From assembly GCA_013350335.1 (NCBI GenBank), contig CM023539.1, positions 26,963,043-27,027,042 on the forward strand: a DNA stretch of 64,000 bases, given 5' to 3'. A program made the translations under genes and the position numbers. Position 1 is the stretch's first letter; each line of letters starts with the position of its first letter. The DNA comes from Chimonanthus salicifolius (taxonomy: Eukaryota > Streptophyta > Magnoliopsida > Laurales > Calycanthaceae). The notes beneath the pieces were generated by a model. It did no database searches, was not told where the DNA came from, and saw only the letters and a list, made by a program, of their open reading frames with translations. This document shows, piece after piece, positions 11,901-23,639 of the stretch.

Positions 11901-13333
11901 TGTTAGTACCTTGGCTTGGCCAAGCCCCTATATTTGTCAATTCCATGACTTAGAAAGAAGCACGAGTAGAGATAATGCTCCACCGGATTAATTCTCATTG
12001 TTATGGCAATCACAAAATAGGTAAAATGGCCATAGATGACTTTAGATGGTACCCACACCTTAGAGAGGACTATCCCTAGGCTTAGAAAAACAAATGGTTA
12101 AAACATATGAAGCCTAGTGAGGAAGGTTGACAGTGAATTGGAACTCAACTTAGAAATATGTATTTGGTTTCACTGTCAGCTCGACCACTCTTATCTCACT
12201 GACCCCTCAGTGCAGTCAGGATTAACCCATCGTGGTCAACCGGGAATGAATATTACCGTTGGATGTGCACTTAATGCACAACAGTCGGAATTGTAACGGT
12301 AACATTTCTAGTCATCAACCCCTCGGTGCGACCGACCTATCGGTACATTACCGTTACTTCAACTGGTTGCCTTCGCTATATAAACCAACCTTTATGCAAC
12401 CAGTTGGTATCCTTCAGACGAATCAGTTGGACCCTCATCTTCACCAGTGATCTTAAACAAAGGCCAACAGAAGGGTCACTCTCTCTCTCGTGCTTACACT
12501 AGGAAATCAAATACAACCAATCAAATTGATTGAGTTGTGAGAGAGAGAGGAGGGATGAAAACTCATAAATAACCAATCTGAGAATTTAGTTTGAAAGCGA
12601 GAAGGAGAAAACCATAAAATAAGAAACCTTTGGTAGAACCAGTTTCCTTGACACTCTGGACTGTGATTTCTAAACGACGGCTACGAGGCAGAGTTTCGGC
12701 TTACATGGGTGGGATCTCGAAAAATAACACATCAGAAGAAAGAGCTTCAAAGGAAAGTGTTTCTTGATTTTAATTTTCTTTAAAACCTTTGTTCCGAAAG
12801 TGGATTAAGGGGAGGTACCTCAAAACCACTATAAAAAATTCTGGAGCGTTGTCTCTAGCACAAAGGTGGGTGGAACTCCCGGCCAAATGGATAGGTGGAA
12901 TTCCTATTCGACAGTGGTGAGTGAAATTCCCAGCCAATTGAGTGAGGTGGAATTCCTACTCTAATTGTGAGGGTGTAAGTCCTCACTTAGTGGATTTTGG
13001 GGATAGTTCAAGGTTGAGCGAATCCTAACTGTGGATGTAGGCTGGCTAACCGAACAATTTTAAATTGGTCTTATAGTATTCGTATTTAGTATTTAAGTAC
13101 TTTTCTTAATACACAACACTTTGCATAATGATTATCTCATTATACACATTGCGCACAAGCATCGATAATCAAAGTTTATGTAAAGGGTCATAATCTTAGT
13201 GTGATCGTTTAAAAAAATTATCACACTAAACAAATCTCTTGATAAACATTCCACTGCACCTTAAATAGTCAAGAAATTTGTAAACACCATTAAAAATGGG
13301 ATTGACTTATTCACAACCCCCCCCCCTCTCTCG
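11901..13333 (+). mobile_element. 5' LTR of TE-C
   Basis: It runs from TGTTAGTACC to a C10 tract followed by TCTCTCGG. It contains a TATA box, a purine-rich leader and several GGTGGAATTCC-type direct repeats near 12870-12960. Compared with the right copy it lacks about 350 bases around 12235; the gap falls between similar ACCCATCGTGGTCAA segments, consistent with slippage or recombination. Confidence 0.65.
12376..12385 (+). promoter_or_regulatory. TATA box in the TE-C 5' LTR
   Basis: The sequence CTATATAAAC, conserved at the same place in the right LTR, lies 475 bases into the LTR. It is a strong plant TATA match. The transcript would start about 30 bases downstream, near 12410-12420. Confidence 0.65.
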
Positions 13334-16300
13334 GAGAAAGCCATGATATTTCCAAGACTCTGTTTTTGTTGAAAAATGGAATAAAGAACTATAAAATGTT
13401 TTCATCATAAAAACATAGTTGGAAATAGGTGAATAGAAAGTGGTCTGTGCCTATGGAATAGGTATTGGATAAACCTTCAACTTTCGTGACCACTTAGCCC
13501 AAAGACCAAAACTCCTTGGACTTGTGATAAATTAGCTATGCACGTAGACCAAACATATGTAGCATTCATTAGTGTTGTTTCATGATATGTTGTCAAAATA
13601 CTTAAAAGACATGAAACATCAAAAGAGACTGAAAGAATCCACTGAAAAATTGCTTCTTCTAACCCAATGGATGACACCACCTATCTTGACCAATGTGTGT
13701 ACTAAGAATATAAGTGAGTGGTCCATCCATTGAAAAAATCCAAGTTAAAATCTTCCAAGAGAAGAAGATGATAGATTAAAGGCACTTGTTGAAGGTAAAT
13801 GACCTTCAAGTATCCTTTATGGTCATGTACCAATATGATTGTGGAGACAACATCGTGGTACAAAATTTGTAAATTTTGATTCAGAAGATCAAATAGGAAG
13901 GCACCCAAAATTAAAACCAGATTTAAGAAAAGGCCAACACTGGATTGCAAACATAGATTCCAAGTCTCATAATGATCGTATTCAAATGTGTAAAGGGATT
14001 CACATTTGAAATATGTTTTGGAGTCACCTTGTATCTTGTTTTCAATCCATGTTCTTGTTTGATTGTTGGATTGATCTTGTGCAAGATACTTTTTTTATAC
14101 ATGTTGGTTTGCACTCTAGTATTGGATTATACTTATCTCATTTCATTTCATATGCCATGTGATTTGTGCATTTTTAAGAAATGAATGTAGTATGTGCATC
14201 ACCTCATGTATAGGGTGTGTATGGTATTCATACATAGGGTCGTTTCATTCCAAGTTCTTAAACTTGTGAATCCCATGTGGAATGAAACATGTTTTATGCC
14301 CTTTTATGGACTATCTTTGGTGTGACCTACCAAAAGTGTTTGTCTAAATCCATTTATGTACCAACCCTTTCAAGAAATTGGAGTATACTTGAAAGAATGG
14401 TAAATGTGTGTATCATGTTTTGAATAATAACATGATATTGGGCATAAGAGTTGTGTGTGTAGCATCATACTTCATTTCCATATGCTTGGTAACCATATTT
14501 CAAAAATAGGAAATGAATGTATGATCAGTGTGCCTTGTGTCTCATTCCAATATTCGCTAAGTGTATACATTATGTGGAATGACTCATGTTCATAGACACC
14601 TTGCCTGTGCTAAAGCCTGAAAATGCCGCATCTCATGACATCAAACACTTGGGCAGTATACTTAAATTGGTAAATTAAATGTATCCAAGAATCTTGGATT
14701 GATTTGGATTCAGGAAAAGAGATCTGAAATCCATTGGTTGTGCCTATTTTCAGAAGGATGAACTGAATCTTCATATGGCACAGATGCGGTGTGAATGTAT
14801 GTATCATCACTGGCATTAAAAGGTGCATAAGCAAATCTTGATGAACTATGAACATCATGAGCACACACATACACGCATACCCAATCCTCCCTCATTGTAA
14901 AACCCAAGTCGAAAGATAGATTTGTCGGAGGAACAGACAGGTTGGTACTGTTGGAATTCAGAGCACTGTCTGAAAGGGGGGAAAATTACAAAGGGAGACA
15001 GGTCGATATATATCGACATATCGACACAGACAGGTCTTTGATCACGACCGGTCGGTGTAACAGAAAGAGTAAGTTAAAAAGGTCTCTTTTTGCAAGAGCG
15101 ATTCGTTTCCTCTTCTGCTGAAGCTCTGCGATTTCCTCCTCTCCTCCCATTATTTAGATTAGCCATTAGGACCCCAGGAGCGAAATCTTGCCGGAAGAAC
15201 AGAGGGCTTCTGTTCCTTTTTGTCTCCAGTGGTTGAAAATGACAAGGGACAAGCCCACAGTCATTATCATGTCCTCTAATTCTGAGAATAACCGTGCCAC
15301 CCAGTCTAAGAAACAAGAATCCAAGTGGCTTCAAGGAGAATCATTGTCTTTCCTGAATACTATAGGACGATGGGTCAAAATTCTCACGAGAAAATCTGAC
15401 AAGAAGAAATCATCTCCACTCCTAACTAGAAAGCCAAGTGGAGTGATTATTAAGGAACCTACACCTCCGGCTAGGGCCAGCGTAGAAGAAGTGAGTGAAA
15501 AAAGGGAAAGGTAGGAAGGATCTCACTTCTCCAGAAGAAGCAAGAAGTGATGAGAATACACCTATTAGGAAACCCGCTACTAGCAAAGAAAGAGAAGAGA
15601 AAACCTCCCTTCTTAACCATATGTACCAATGTTTCATGAATGAAATGATATGGTTTAGTTTGTTGTGTGTATTGCTGTCTACCTTGTATCTCATGTCTAT
15701 TATTTACATGGATTTTGTAAAATATACTAACATGCAGGTTTGGATGAGTTGGTTTTGCATTGGCATGTTAAGGAGATAAGGATCAGAATGAGATGTTACA
15801 CACATCTTTGTAGGTTGGGGGAGCACAAAATATGTGCTAATTAACATCTGTCACTGGTCATGACAGATTAAGGAGGAAGATGATGCAAACTTGCCAGAAA
15901 GCTTGGAGAGAAATAAACTAAGAGACAACTAAGTTTATGGGAACTGGGTCGAGAAAGCTGAGGGAGACAGCTTGGAGAATGGGGGAGAAGTCTCTAGGAA
16001 TGCTGGGAAAATTGCTCCACTCATGGAAGATATCAGCAATGCTGAAATCTGAATTTGTGTAGGGACAAGCTAATCTTGATACACAAGAAGTGTACATTGA
16101 ACCAAAAGGGAAAACCATGAGTTAGAGTAGAACCTAGTCAAACACTAAATGCGAAGAAGCATGGGGGAGTGCTTAAATCTCGATGCCTGACTACTAATCT
16201 TTGTCAATTGAATGACAAAATGGAGGAGAAATTAGTAGAAGTTAGAAGACATTAAAGCCAATGAACATAAGGAGAATGTCTACGCTTGGTTGGAGTTTGG

Positions 16301-16685
16301 GAGATCAAACTCAAAGAAGATTGGGAGATAAATCTTCTCAACACAGATAGCTTGGATAAGCTGTATGGGGAGTGTTGGTCACTAGGAAATCAAGAAGTAT
16401 GGGGGAGTTTGAAGGGTAATCTTTTTTAGTCCATGAATGAATATTTATATTTTGGGACTAACCCTTTTAATGATTTTCTAGTGTTGTTTGCTTTTGTACG
16501 TGAACAGGAAAATGAAATGAAGCAAGCTGAATAAGAATATGTGAAGACCATCGTCTTGTTTTCCATTTGAATATGTACATGTAATCGATGTAATATTTTT
16601 TTGTATTCAAATGTGTTATAATAAAGGTGTGTTTGTAAATGGGTTACCTTTTAGGTTTTGTCATGAAATTGACAAAGGGAGATAT
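13334..16685 (+). other. Interior of TE-C without pol domains
   Basis: I see no gag, protease, RT, RNase H or integrase motif on either strand. 13340-14900 is AT-rich with only short chance frames. 14990-15060 has several CGATATATCGA/GACAGGTC repeats. 15188-15779 holds two overlapping plus-strand frames described separately. 15780-16680 is purine-rich, with many GGGGGAG and GGAGAA runs leading to the polypurine tract, as is common downstream of the last gene in SIRE-like elements. Confidence 0.5.
15188..15779 (+). pseudogene. Possible env-like remnant of TE-C (two overlapping frames)
   Basis: The first frame (15188-15514, 108 residues) is rich in Lys, Ser, Thr and Pro with a basic stretch near residues 68-80. 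It overlaps a second frame (15495-15779, 94 residues) that starts charged and contains a strongly hydrophobic segment around residues 50-72 that could span a membrane. Position just upstream of the 3' LTR and a membrane segment would fit an env-like gene of a SIRE/Maximus element, but I recognise no family motif. Treat this as a weak suggestion. Confidence 0.3.
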
Positions 16686-18401
16686 TGTTAGTGCCTCGGC
16701 TTAGCCAAGCCCCTATATTTGTCAATTCCATGACTCGGAAAGAAGCACTTGCTGGAAGCTTGAAGACCTAAGATGATCAAGAGTAGAGATCATGCTCCAT
16801 AGGATTGACGCTTATCGTTATGGTAATCACAAAACAAGTAAAAATGCCATAGATGACTTTAGGTGGTACCCACACCTTAGAGAGGACTATCCCTAGGCTT
16901 AGAAAAACAAATGGTTAAAACATATAAAGTCTAGTGAGGAAGGTTGGCAGTGAATTGGAACCCAACTTGGAAATATGTATTTGGTTTCACTGTTAGCTCG
17001 ACCAGTCTTATCTCACAGGCCCTTCGGTGCAGTCAGGATCAACCTATCATGGTAAAGACTGGTCGGCCTGAATGACATTAGGTTTTGGAACATTAAATTG
17101 TCATCCTGGGTTTGCCTTGATCGAGAATCTCGTTTGCACTGACCCATCGTGGTCAACGACTCCTAGATCAAGATCTTGAGTTCTGAAACCTTGAACTCAT
17201 TTGGAATCTCGAAGAAATAACATATCGGTAATAAAAGACCGATAGAGAGTACTAGGACCGACCCCTCGGTAATGGGCAACATGTCATTCTGGGTAACAGG
17301 TTTCTAAAGTGGAAACTATTGTCAAGCATGTTTTGTACCAGAACGAGCCTCTCGTATAGACCGACCTCTCGGTACCATAAGTGTCGACCCATCGGCAACA
17401 ACGACATGTCGACTGGGAAAGAATATTACCGTTGGGAGTGCACTTAATGTACAACAGTGGGAATTGTAACGGTAACATTTCTAGTCATCGACCCCTCGGT
17501 GCGATCGACCTGTCGGTACATTACCGTTACTTCAACTGGTTTCCTTCGCTATATAAACCAACCTTTATGCAACTAGTTGGTATCCTTCGGACGGATCAGT
17601 TGGGCCTCATCTTCACCAGTGACCTTAAACAAGGGCCAACAAAAGGATCACTCTCTCTCGTGCTTACACTAGGGGAATCAAATACAACCAATCAAATGGA
17701 TTGAGTTGTGAGAGAGAGAGAGGATGGATGAAAACTCATAAAAAACCAATCTGAGGATTGAGTTTGAAAGTGAGAAGGAGAAAACCATAAACTAGGAAAC
17801 CTTTGGTAGAACCAGTTTCCTCGACACCCTGGATTGTGATTTCTAAATGACGGCTACGAGGCAGACCGTTGGCTTACATAGGTGGGATCTCGAAGAAGCA
17901 CACATCAGAAGAAATAGCTTCAAATGAAAGTGCTTATTGATTTTAATTTTCTTTAAAACTGTTGTTTCGAAAGTGGATTAAGGGGAGGTACCCCGGAACC
18001 ACTATAAAAAATTCTGGAGCGTTATCTCTAGCACATAGGTGGGTGAAACTCCAGGCCAAATGGATAGGTGGAATTCCTATTCGATAGTGGTGGGTGAAAT
18101 TTCTAGCCGATTGGGTGAGGTGGAATTCCTACTCTAATTATGAGGGTGTGAGTCTTAGTGGATTTTGGGGATAGCTCAAGGTTGAGTGAGTCTTAACAGT
18201 GGATGTAGGTTGGCTAACCAAACCATTTTAAATTGGTCTTATGGTGTTTGATCAATGTGTGTTTGTATTTAGTATTTAAGTATTCTTCTTAATACACATC
18301 ACTTTGCATCTTGATTATCTCATTATACACATTGCGCACAAGCATCAATAATCAAAGTTTATGTAAATAGTCATAATATTAGTGTGATCTCCCCCTCCCC
18401 T
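16686..18401 (+). mobile_element. 3' LTR of TE-C
   Basis: It starts TGTTAGTGCC directly after the purine tract and ends near CCTCTCCTCGG. It matches the left LTR, including the TATA box (17549-17558) and the GGTGGAATTCC repeats. It has extra sequence at about 17050-17400 with several GACCGACC(C/T)(C/A)TCGGT repeats, and lacks about 110 bases that precede the C-rich end in the left copy. The two LTRs differ by many substitutions and indels, so the insertion is old. Confidence 0.65.
17549..17558 (+). promoter_or_regulatory. TATA box in the TE-C 3' LTR
   Basis: CTATATAAAC in the same context as the left LTR copy at 12376. Conservation through otherwise diverged LTRs supports a promoter role. 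Confidence 0.6.
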
Positions 18402-18464
18402 CTCCTCGGTCAATATGATGTTCTAGCACATTGAAAATGGGAACTTTCAAAATATATGAACTGG

Positions 18465-18954
18465 GCTCTGATACCATTTTGTAACAACCCATCCCACTAT
18501 CTTTGACCTAAACCCCCATCCCGCACGGCTTTGTAATGGTGTAGATGTGTGACACATGCACTCAATAGGCCTTATGCTAGAGGGGAGGAAGCATTAGCTT
18601 ATAAACCACATTAAGAGGCAATGACTTGGCGATGTGGGACTTTTAAACTCGCCATATCTGGAGAATTTCTCTCATCATCTCTCCACGCATCCTTATGACT
18701 GCATGCCACGATCGTGAACTTGTATGCTTCACAACAGGTGTGTGCCATCATAGAAACAAATGTATTACGGATAGTTTAAATATCACTCTTATATATTACA
18801 AAGTAAGAGAAACTCGTTTGAGATGGTTTAGTCACGTCAGTAGAAGATTAAGCATATCACCAATGTATAGAGTTCAGTTTGCCCCCTTTCGCTGAGTGCC
18901 TAGCCCGATTCACTAGGTTGATGGCCTACCAAGCACTTGTTCACTGCTCATTCC
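18465..18954 (-). mobile_element. Fragment D: LTR end with initiator-Met primer site
   Basis: GCTCTGATACCA at 18465-18476 is the reverse complement of TGGTATCAGAGC, a perfect initiator-Met primer site. It is followed after three bases by TGTAACAACCC (18480), an LTR terminus. This is the arrangement of the 5' LTR of a minus-strand Ty3/gypsy element of a family different from the Tekay-like ones here. The LTR may continue at 22611-22970 and 26876-26935, which ends GGGCTATTACA, giving roughly 0.9 kb once the two nested solo LTRs are removed. That join is inferred. Confidence 0.45.
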
Positions 18955-19319
18955 TGTAATAGCCCGAATTTTTAAATCAATATATGTATGGCAATTATTT
19001 ATTTTAATAATGGAAAAATGGGAATTTTGATATCATGGATGTTAAATGGATAAAAAATTTGGACAAAGGCCCAAGTATGGTCCAATGGACCATGGATTAG
19101 ATAGAACTCATTTAAAGGGGTCAATAATGGGCAAAGAGGGCCCGATAACCATGTGGGACCCAACGGATCAAAATTGATTCAAACTCCAAGGTAAATGGTA
19201 AAAAATAAATATAATTGGGCCATGGGTCCAATGATGACCCAATAAGGGGAATGGATTGAATTGATCACCTAAGTTAATGAAGAAATAATCAAGATGGTAT
19301 AATCAAGTGGGGCCCACCT

Positions 19320-19397
19320 CCACCTCATCAAGTGAGGTGGCATGTGGACCAAGGAAAAAGGTGGGGCCGACCATCATGGTTGACTTGGTCAACCATG
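19320..19397 (+). promoter_or_regulatory. U3 palindrome pair, copy 1, in LTR-E
   Basis: CCACCTCA-TCAAG-TGAGGTGG (19320-19340) is followed 34 bases later by CATGGTTGAC-TTG-GTCAACCATG (19375-19397). The second is an inverted pair of W-box cores (TTGACT and TTGACC), the known binding site of plant WRKY factors. It lies in U3 upstream of the presumed start site. Confidence 0.6.
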
Positions 19398-19513
19398 GAT
19401 GAGTCAAAATAGAATTAAAGAGGACCCAAGTAAATAAAGTTGATTTAATTAATGTAAAACACCTAAGTTTAGTCTTGAATAGACTAAGGGGCATAATCAA
19501 GTGGGGTCCACCT

Positions 19514-19590
19514 CCACCTCATCAAGTGAGGTGGCGGTTGGCTAAGAAATTGGTGGGGCCGGCCACCATGGTTGACTTGGTCAACCATGG
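19514..19590 (+). promoter_or_regulatory. U3 palindrome pair, copy 2, in LTR-E
   Basis: The same two palindromes recur at 19514-19534 and 19566-19590, 190 bases after the first pair, with the sequence between them diverged. A duplicated module of this type looks like an enhancer repeat. Confidence 0.6.
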
Positions 19591-20249
19591 GTGGATTCAT
19601 GAAGGAATTGAAGGGAATTAAATAGAAATTAAATTATAAAATTAAAGGGGCTAAGTTAAATAATAAATTAAAAAAAAAAAAATTAAGTGGGTCAAGAGGG
19701 GAGTGAGTCACATAGGAAATGGGGTGAGTCAAGATGGTTTCCATCTTACTTGACTCACCCAACTCGTTGGAATGGGTGGTGGTTCAAAAACCCATTCCAA
19801 CCACCTCCACTAAAGGAGACAATTGCCTTAAGACTGGGGGCATGAAAGGCCATACCTCTCTCCATGCTTAGTTGGTAGAGGGAGTCAAAACCAATCATCA
19901 CACTCCCTCCACCTCTCCATCTCTTCCAAAACCGTCCTCCCCTCTATTCCAAAGAAAACACCAAAATGAAAAGAAGAGAAAGGAACTTAGAAGGAAGGGA
20001 AGAAGAAGCTAAGAGTTGGCCGACCACCCAAGACCCAAGCTTGAGATATTGTCTTCGTCTCCTCTTTCTCTCTCTTTCTCTCTCTCTCTCTCCCTCAAAA
20101 TCTAACCCTACCATTAGCCGAACCCAAAACCCTGGTGATCTTACCTTGATCAAACTCACCATTGGCCGAGTATCAAGAAGAAAGAAGAAGGAGAAAGAGA
20201 AAAACTAAGGAACAAGAGGAGCAAGAGACAACTGGGAGAGCCACGGATT

Positions 20250-20255
20250 GTAAGT
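20250..20255 (+). promoter_or_regulatory. Conserved splice-donor-like site in LTR-E
   Basis: ATTG followed by GTAAGT matches the plant 5' splice-site consensus well. It lies about 150 bases after a CT-rich tract (20040-20099, like a plant pyrimidine patch at a start site) and just before the palindrome array. Sites at the same place occur in most other LTRs here. Confidence 0.45.
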
Positions 20256-20359
20256 ATCTCTAAACAAGATACTAAGTTTCGTAATGGTTAAAAATGGAAT
20301 ATTTTAAGAGAAATCGCGAAGGAAGGAAGTACAAAACATGCAATGGAAAGGACTCACAA

Positions 20360-21002
20360 AGCAGTCAGTCGACTGAATCAGAGGTTCAATCGACTGAACT
20401 GATAATGAACGAACCAGAAACGAAGTTCTGGGAGTTTCAGCCGACTGAATCAGAGATTCAATCGACTGAACTGATGATGAACGAATCAGAAACGAGCTTC
20501 TGGAAGTTTCAGCCGACTAAACAAGGGATTCAGTCGACTGAACTAAGGATGACATGATAATAGGAAGAGTTTTCTGGGAGTTTCAGCCGACTGAATCTGA
20601 AGATTCAGTCGACTAAACACAAACGTCTCGGACAAGAAAAGGGTTTTGGAAGTTTCAGCCGACTAAATATATGATTCAGTCGACTGAAGGAATGCTTATT
20701 AAACACGTAAACGGATGGTTGATAGTTCAGCCGACTGAATGTGTATTTCAGTCGACTAAAAATAAACTGGCAAGACAAACAGACGACCTGATTCAAAGTC
20801 AGCCGACTGAATCTGAGATTCAGTTGACTAAAAGGGGTACGGACCATGTTTCAGCCGACTGAATGTGTATTTCAGTCGACTGAAATTGAACTGGCAAGAC
20901 AAACAGACAATCTGATTTGAAGTCAGCCGACTGAATCTGTGATTCAGTCGACTGAACTACTGATTCAGTCGACTGAACTGGTAATTTAGTCGACTGAATC
21001 GA
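20360..21002 (+). repeat. TTCAGTCGACTGAA palindrome array in LTR-E
   Basis: About ten units at irregular 60-90 base spacing, each typically CAGCCGACTGAATC, four to six bases, then ATTCAGTCGACTGAA. Each half is close to self-complementary around TCGA, and the two halves also pair with each other. Unit cores lie near 20362, 20442, 20512, 20585, 20658, 20728, 20802, 20853, 20922 and 20962. Because unit lengths keep frame in places, they spell QPTESEIQSTEL-like peptides, which I take to be accidental. The array occupies the place held by TTCGGCC repeats in the related TE-M LTR. Confidence 0.85.
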
Positions 21003-21723
21003 AATGTACAGTTTTGAATATCTTCAGAAATCACTGTTAATCCGGTAGGAGGGATGGAGATTATGTTAAATTAAAGGGGCTGATTTTATGATGCTAGACC
21101 ATGATTAATGAATCCTTAATGGATCTAAGTTATGGATGAATTTTGGACTTAGAATGTACATAAATGAAACGGATAGATGCTGCGTTTTAGGCTCGCAAAT
21201 CGGAATATCTCAAATGGCCAAAAATTGGATTTATGGATGTGTTTTGAATCAATGGAAAAAGAGGTTAGGATAAGGGCTGATTTATGATAATCTTGTGACA
21301 TGATCAAAGATCATTAATGGACCTAGGTTTATGATCAGTTAGAGATTTAATCATGAAATAAAATACGGACTAATTCGGTAAATGTGTAATAAGGTATCGG
21401 GCAGTCGCAAACGATACGCGATCGGCGACCAGAGTTATCGGACGAGAACGAAAAAGGACGTTATCAGTATTTGGTAGGATTCCTACCTCTTTGTAAGCCG
21501 TGGATATGTGATGGTTGTTTTAATCTATTTTGATAATTATGTGATTTGTATTATGATGGTTTTGTTTTGATTTATGAATTATATATTCATACTATGGTTT
21601 ATAGTTTTAATGTTATGCATTATATGGCTATGTATGATATATTAAGTTTAAGAGATATATATGTATATTACATAGCATAATGCACTTACATCTCATGCAT
21701 GGCATGGGCGGGAAAATAATAAA

Positions 21724-21902
21724 ACCAGAGTCCATGCTCCATCGGAGCGACCGAGAATCAAGCATGGGGATAGCTCTTATGCTATAAAGGGAGTCCATGC
21801 TCCGTCGGGGCGACCGAGAATCAGGCATGGGGATAGCTCTTATGCTATAACCGGAGTCCATGCTCCGTCGGGGCGACCGAGAAGCAAGCATGGGGACACC
21901 TT
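21724..21902 (+). repeat. GC-rich tandem repeat in LTR-E (three units of about 60 bp)
   Basis: Three nearly identical units read GGAGTCCATGCTCCGTCGGG, then GCGACCGAGAATCAGGCATG, then GGGATAGCTCTTATGCTATAA. They follow the conserved CTCATGCATGGCATGGG block. TE-M has three units of the same kind at the equivalent position. Confidence 0.85.
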
Positions 21903-22610
21903 GACGAGGATTTGCCGTCAAGGGGGATATGACATTTATGATGATGTGGATGATGGGTGGGACACATGACATAGATACCCATGGCATAACATTCATCATA
22001 TGATTTTATTATATTATTATCAGTATTGTTATCAGTATGCATGTCACTAATCCCTGTGCTAGCCCTACTCGGAGTCCTACTGGGCACTTTGACTAACGCC
22101 CTACTTCCACCCTAGCTGGTGACACAGGAGACGGAGAAAACGGTGGACGAGACGGGAGTCAAGCTTAGAAGCTTGGGAAAGCGGCTACTCTGTTTATCAA
22201 AGTTTTATTTTGGAAAAGTTGTAACTTAAGTAACTTAGTTTGTTGAATTGTAATAATTTTGGATTTTTTACTATGGTCTGGATTAAACTCTGTACGTTAA
22301 CATGTTGAGACATAATTATGAACATGGAAGTATTTTGGTAATTTAATGATGTATCTTCCCTTCTATCTAAAACCGGTAGGATAGTATCTAGTACAATGTT
22401 TCGCATGTAATTATGTTCCTCTAGCTTACTTCCTACGCTTGAACCGTACTCGTGGACTTCGTTCCGAGCACGCGTAGGGTTGGCCAGTTAAGGGCCGGGC
22501 TTTATAAGTCCGGACTTAACTCGTGTCGTGACGTCAGCACCCTTTGTCACTCTTCTTTTTTTTTAAAAAAAAAAATAGACTCTGATTTCGGTGAAAATGG
22601 GGGCGTTACA

Positions 22611-22970
22611 CTTCCCCCTGCCAAGCGGGCGGAGTGCTCCATATCCTTATTGTTTTCTTTATTGGGCCGCCCTCAACTACGAATCCAAGGCACTATGAGG
22701 AGAGATCGACCTTAAAAAATATGGAAGGAGTGGATAAAAAATGATATGTTAGACTGTGGAATGACTGATGGTATTGTTCATGACACAGATACAACGACAA
22801 ATCAAGGAAAACAAAAAGGGGCCATAGCATGGCCAATCCAAAAAATTTAGACAAATGTATAGATTTTTAATAAGTTAAGATTTTGATCGACCTACATTCT
22901 AGCAAATTTGCTATCTGCCACTCAAATCTCTCACACCGGATTTCACCCATCTCAGGCTAAAGTCTCTCAC
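22611..22970. other. Sequence between LTR-E and LTR-F
   Basis: This is 360 bases without a coding frame of note. It starts with a copy of the LTR-E target duplication and ends with that of LTR-F (CTCAC). It is most simply a middle part of the older LTR fragment D, but I have no independent match for it. Confidence 0.4.
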
Positions 22971-23639
22971 TGTAACGCCCGCCCCTTTTCACTATGCTAC
23001 TTAGCCGAAAATCAGAATATATTTTTTGTTTTTGAATTAAAGAGTGACAAAGAGCGCGGGACGTCACGACGCGAGTTAAGTCTGAGCTTCCACAGCCCGG
23101 CCCTTAACTGGCCAACCCTACGTGTGCGTGGAACTAAGTCCACGAAGAACGGTTCACACTAGAAAGTAAGCTTGTGGAATATTTAACAAAATGCAGAATT
23201 ATAATAGAGTCTATCCTACCAATTTTAGATAACAAGGAAGTTACATCACTTAATTAATAATAACACCTCAAAATTATAATGTCCAACATAAAGTCCAACC
23301 CATAGTAAGTAATCTAAAATATTACAGTCCAACGAGCTAAGTTACTCAAATTACATTTCCAAAATAAACTTAAGTAAATAAACTAGCTCACTCCTCCAAG
23401 CTCCTACGCTTGGCTCCGGTCACTTCCTCCATTTCCTGCGTCAACATGTAAGGTGGAAGTAGGGCATTAGACAACGCTCCCAGTAGGTACTCCGAGTAGG
23501 GCCAACACATGGATTAGTGATAACAAAACACACAGGTAATAGTATATCAAAACCATGCAATTAAATACAATGCCATGCAATGGGTGTCATATGCCATGAG
23601 TCCCACCCATCATCCATATCACCATCATACAATGTTCCT

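Larger units (their letters stand above)
11901..18401 (+). mobile_element. TE-C: copia-like LTR element lacking recognisable gag-pol
   Basis: Two similar blocks, 11901 to about 13333 and 16686 to about 18401, start TGTTAGTACC and TGTTAGTGCC and share most of their sequence in direct orientation. Just before the right block is a purine-rich tract, AAAGGGAGATATTG, of the kind that precedes the 3' LTR in plant Ty1/copia elements of the SIRE/Maximus type. The 3.35-kb interior shows no gag, protease, RT or integrase motif, so this is a deleted or non-autonomous derivative. Both LTR ends on the right are blurred by C-rich tracts, so those borders are approximate and no TSD could be confirmed. Confidence 0.65.
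18955..22610 (+). mobile_element. LTR-E: solo LTR with a GTCGAC palindrome array (3656 bp)
   Basis: It begins TGTAATAGCCC and ends GGGGGCGTTACA. Flanking five-base sequences ATTCC (18950-18954) and CTTCC (22611-22615) match at four of five positions, as an aged TSD. There is no internal region, so it is a solo LTR left by recombination. It shares the TE-M subfamily blocks, such as the TGCGTTTTAGGCTCGC segment (21181) and the GGTATCGGGCAGTCGC segment (about 21394). It differs from all the others in carrying CAGTCGACTG palindromes instead of TTCGGCC ones. Confidence 0.88.

Noticed and set aside
13477..14907. Several minus-strand frames in the TE-C interior
   Set aside because: They are short, hydrophobic, overlapping and without motif. 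They fit chance frames in AT-rich DNA.
20294..20862. Frames with QPTESEIQSTEL-like repeats on the plus strand and similar ones on the minus strand
   Set aside because: They arise from the CAGTCGACTG palindromes, which read similarly on both strands. There is no codon-level constraint and the frame breaks between units.
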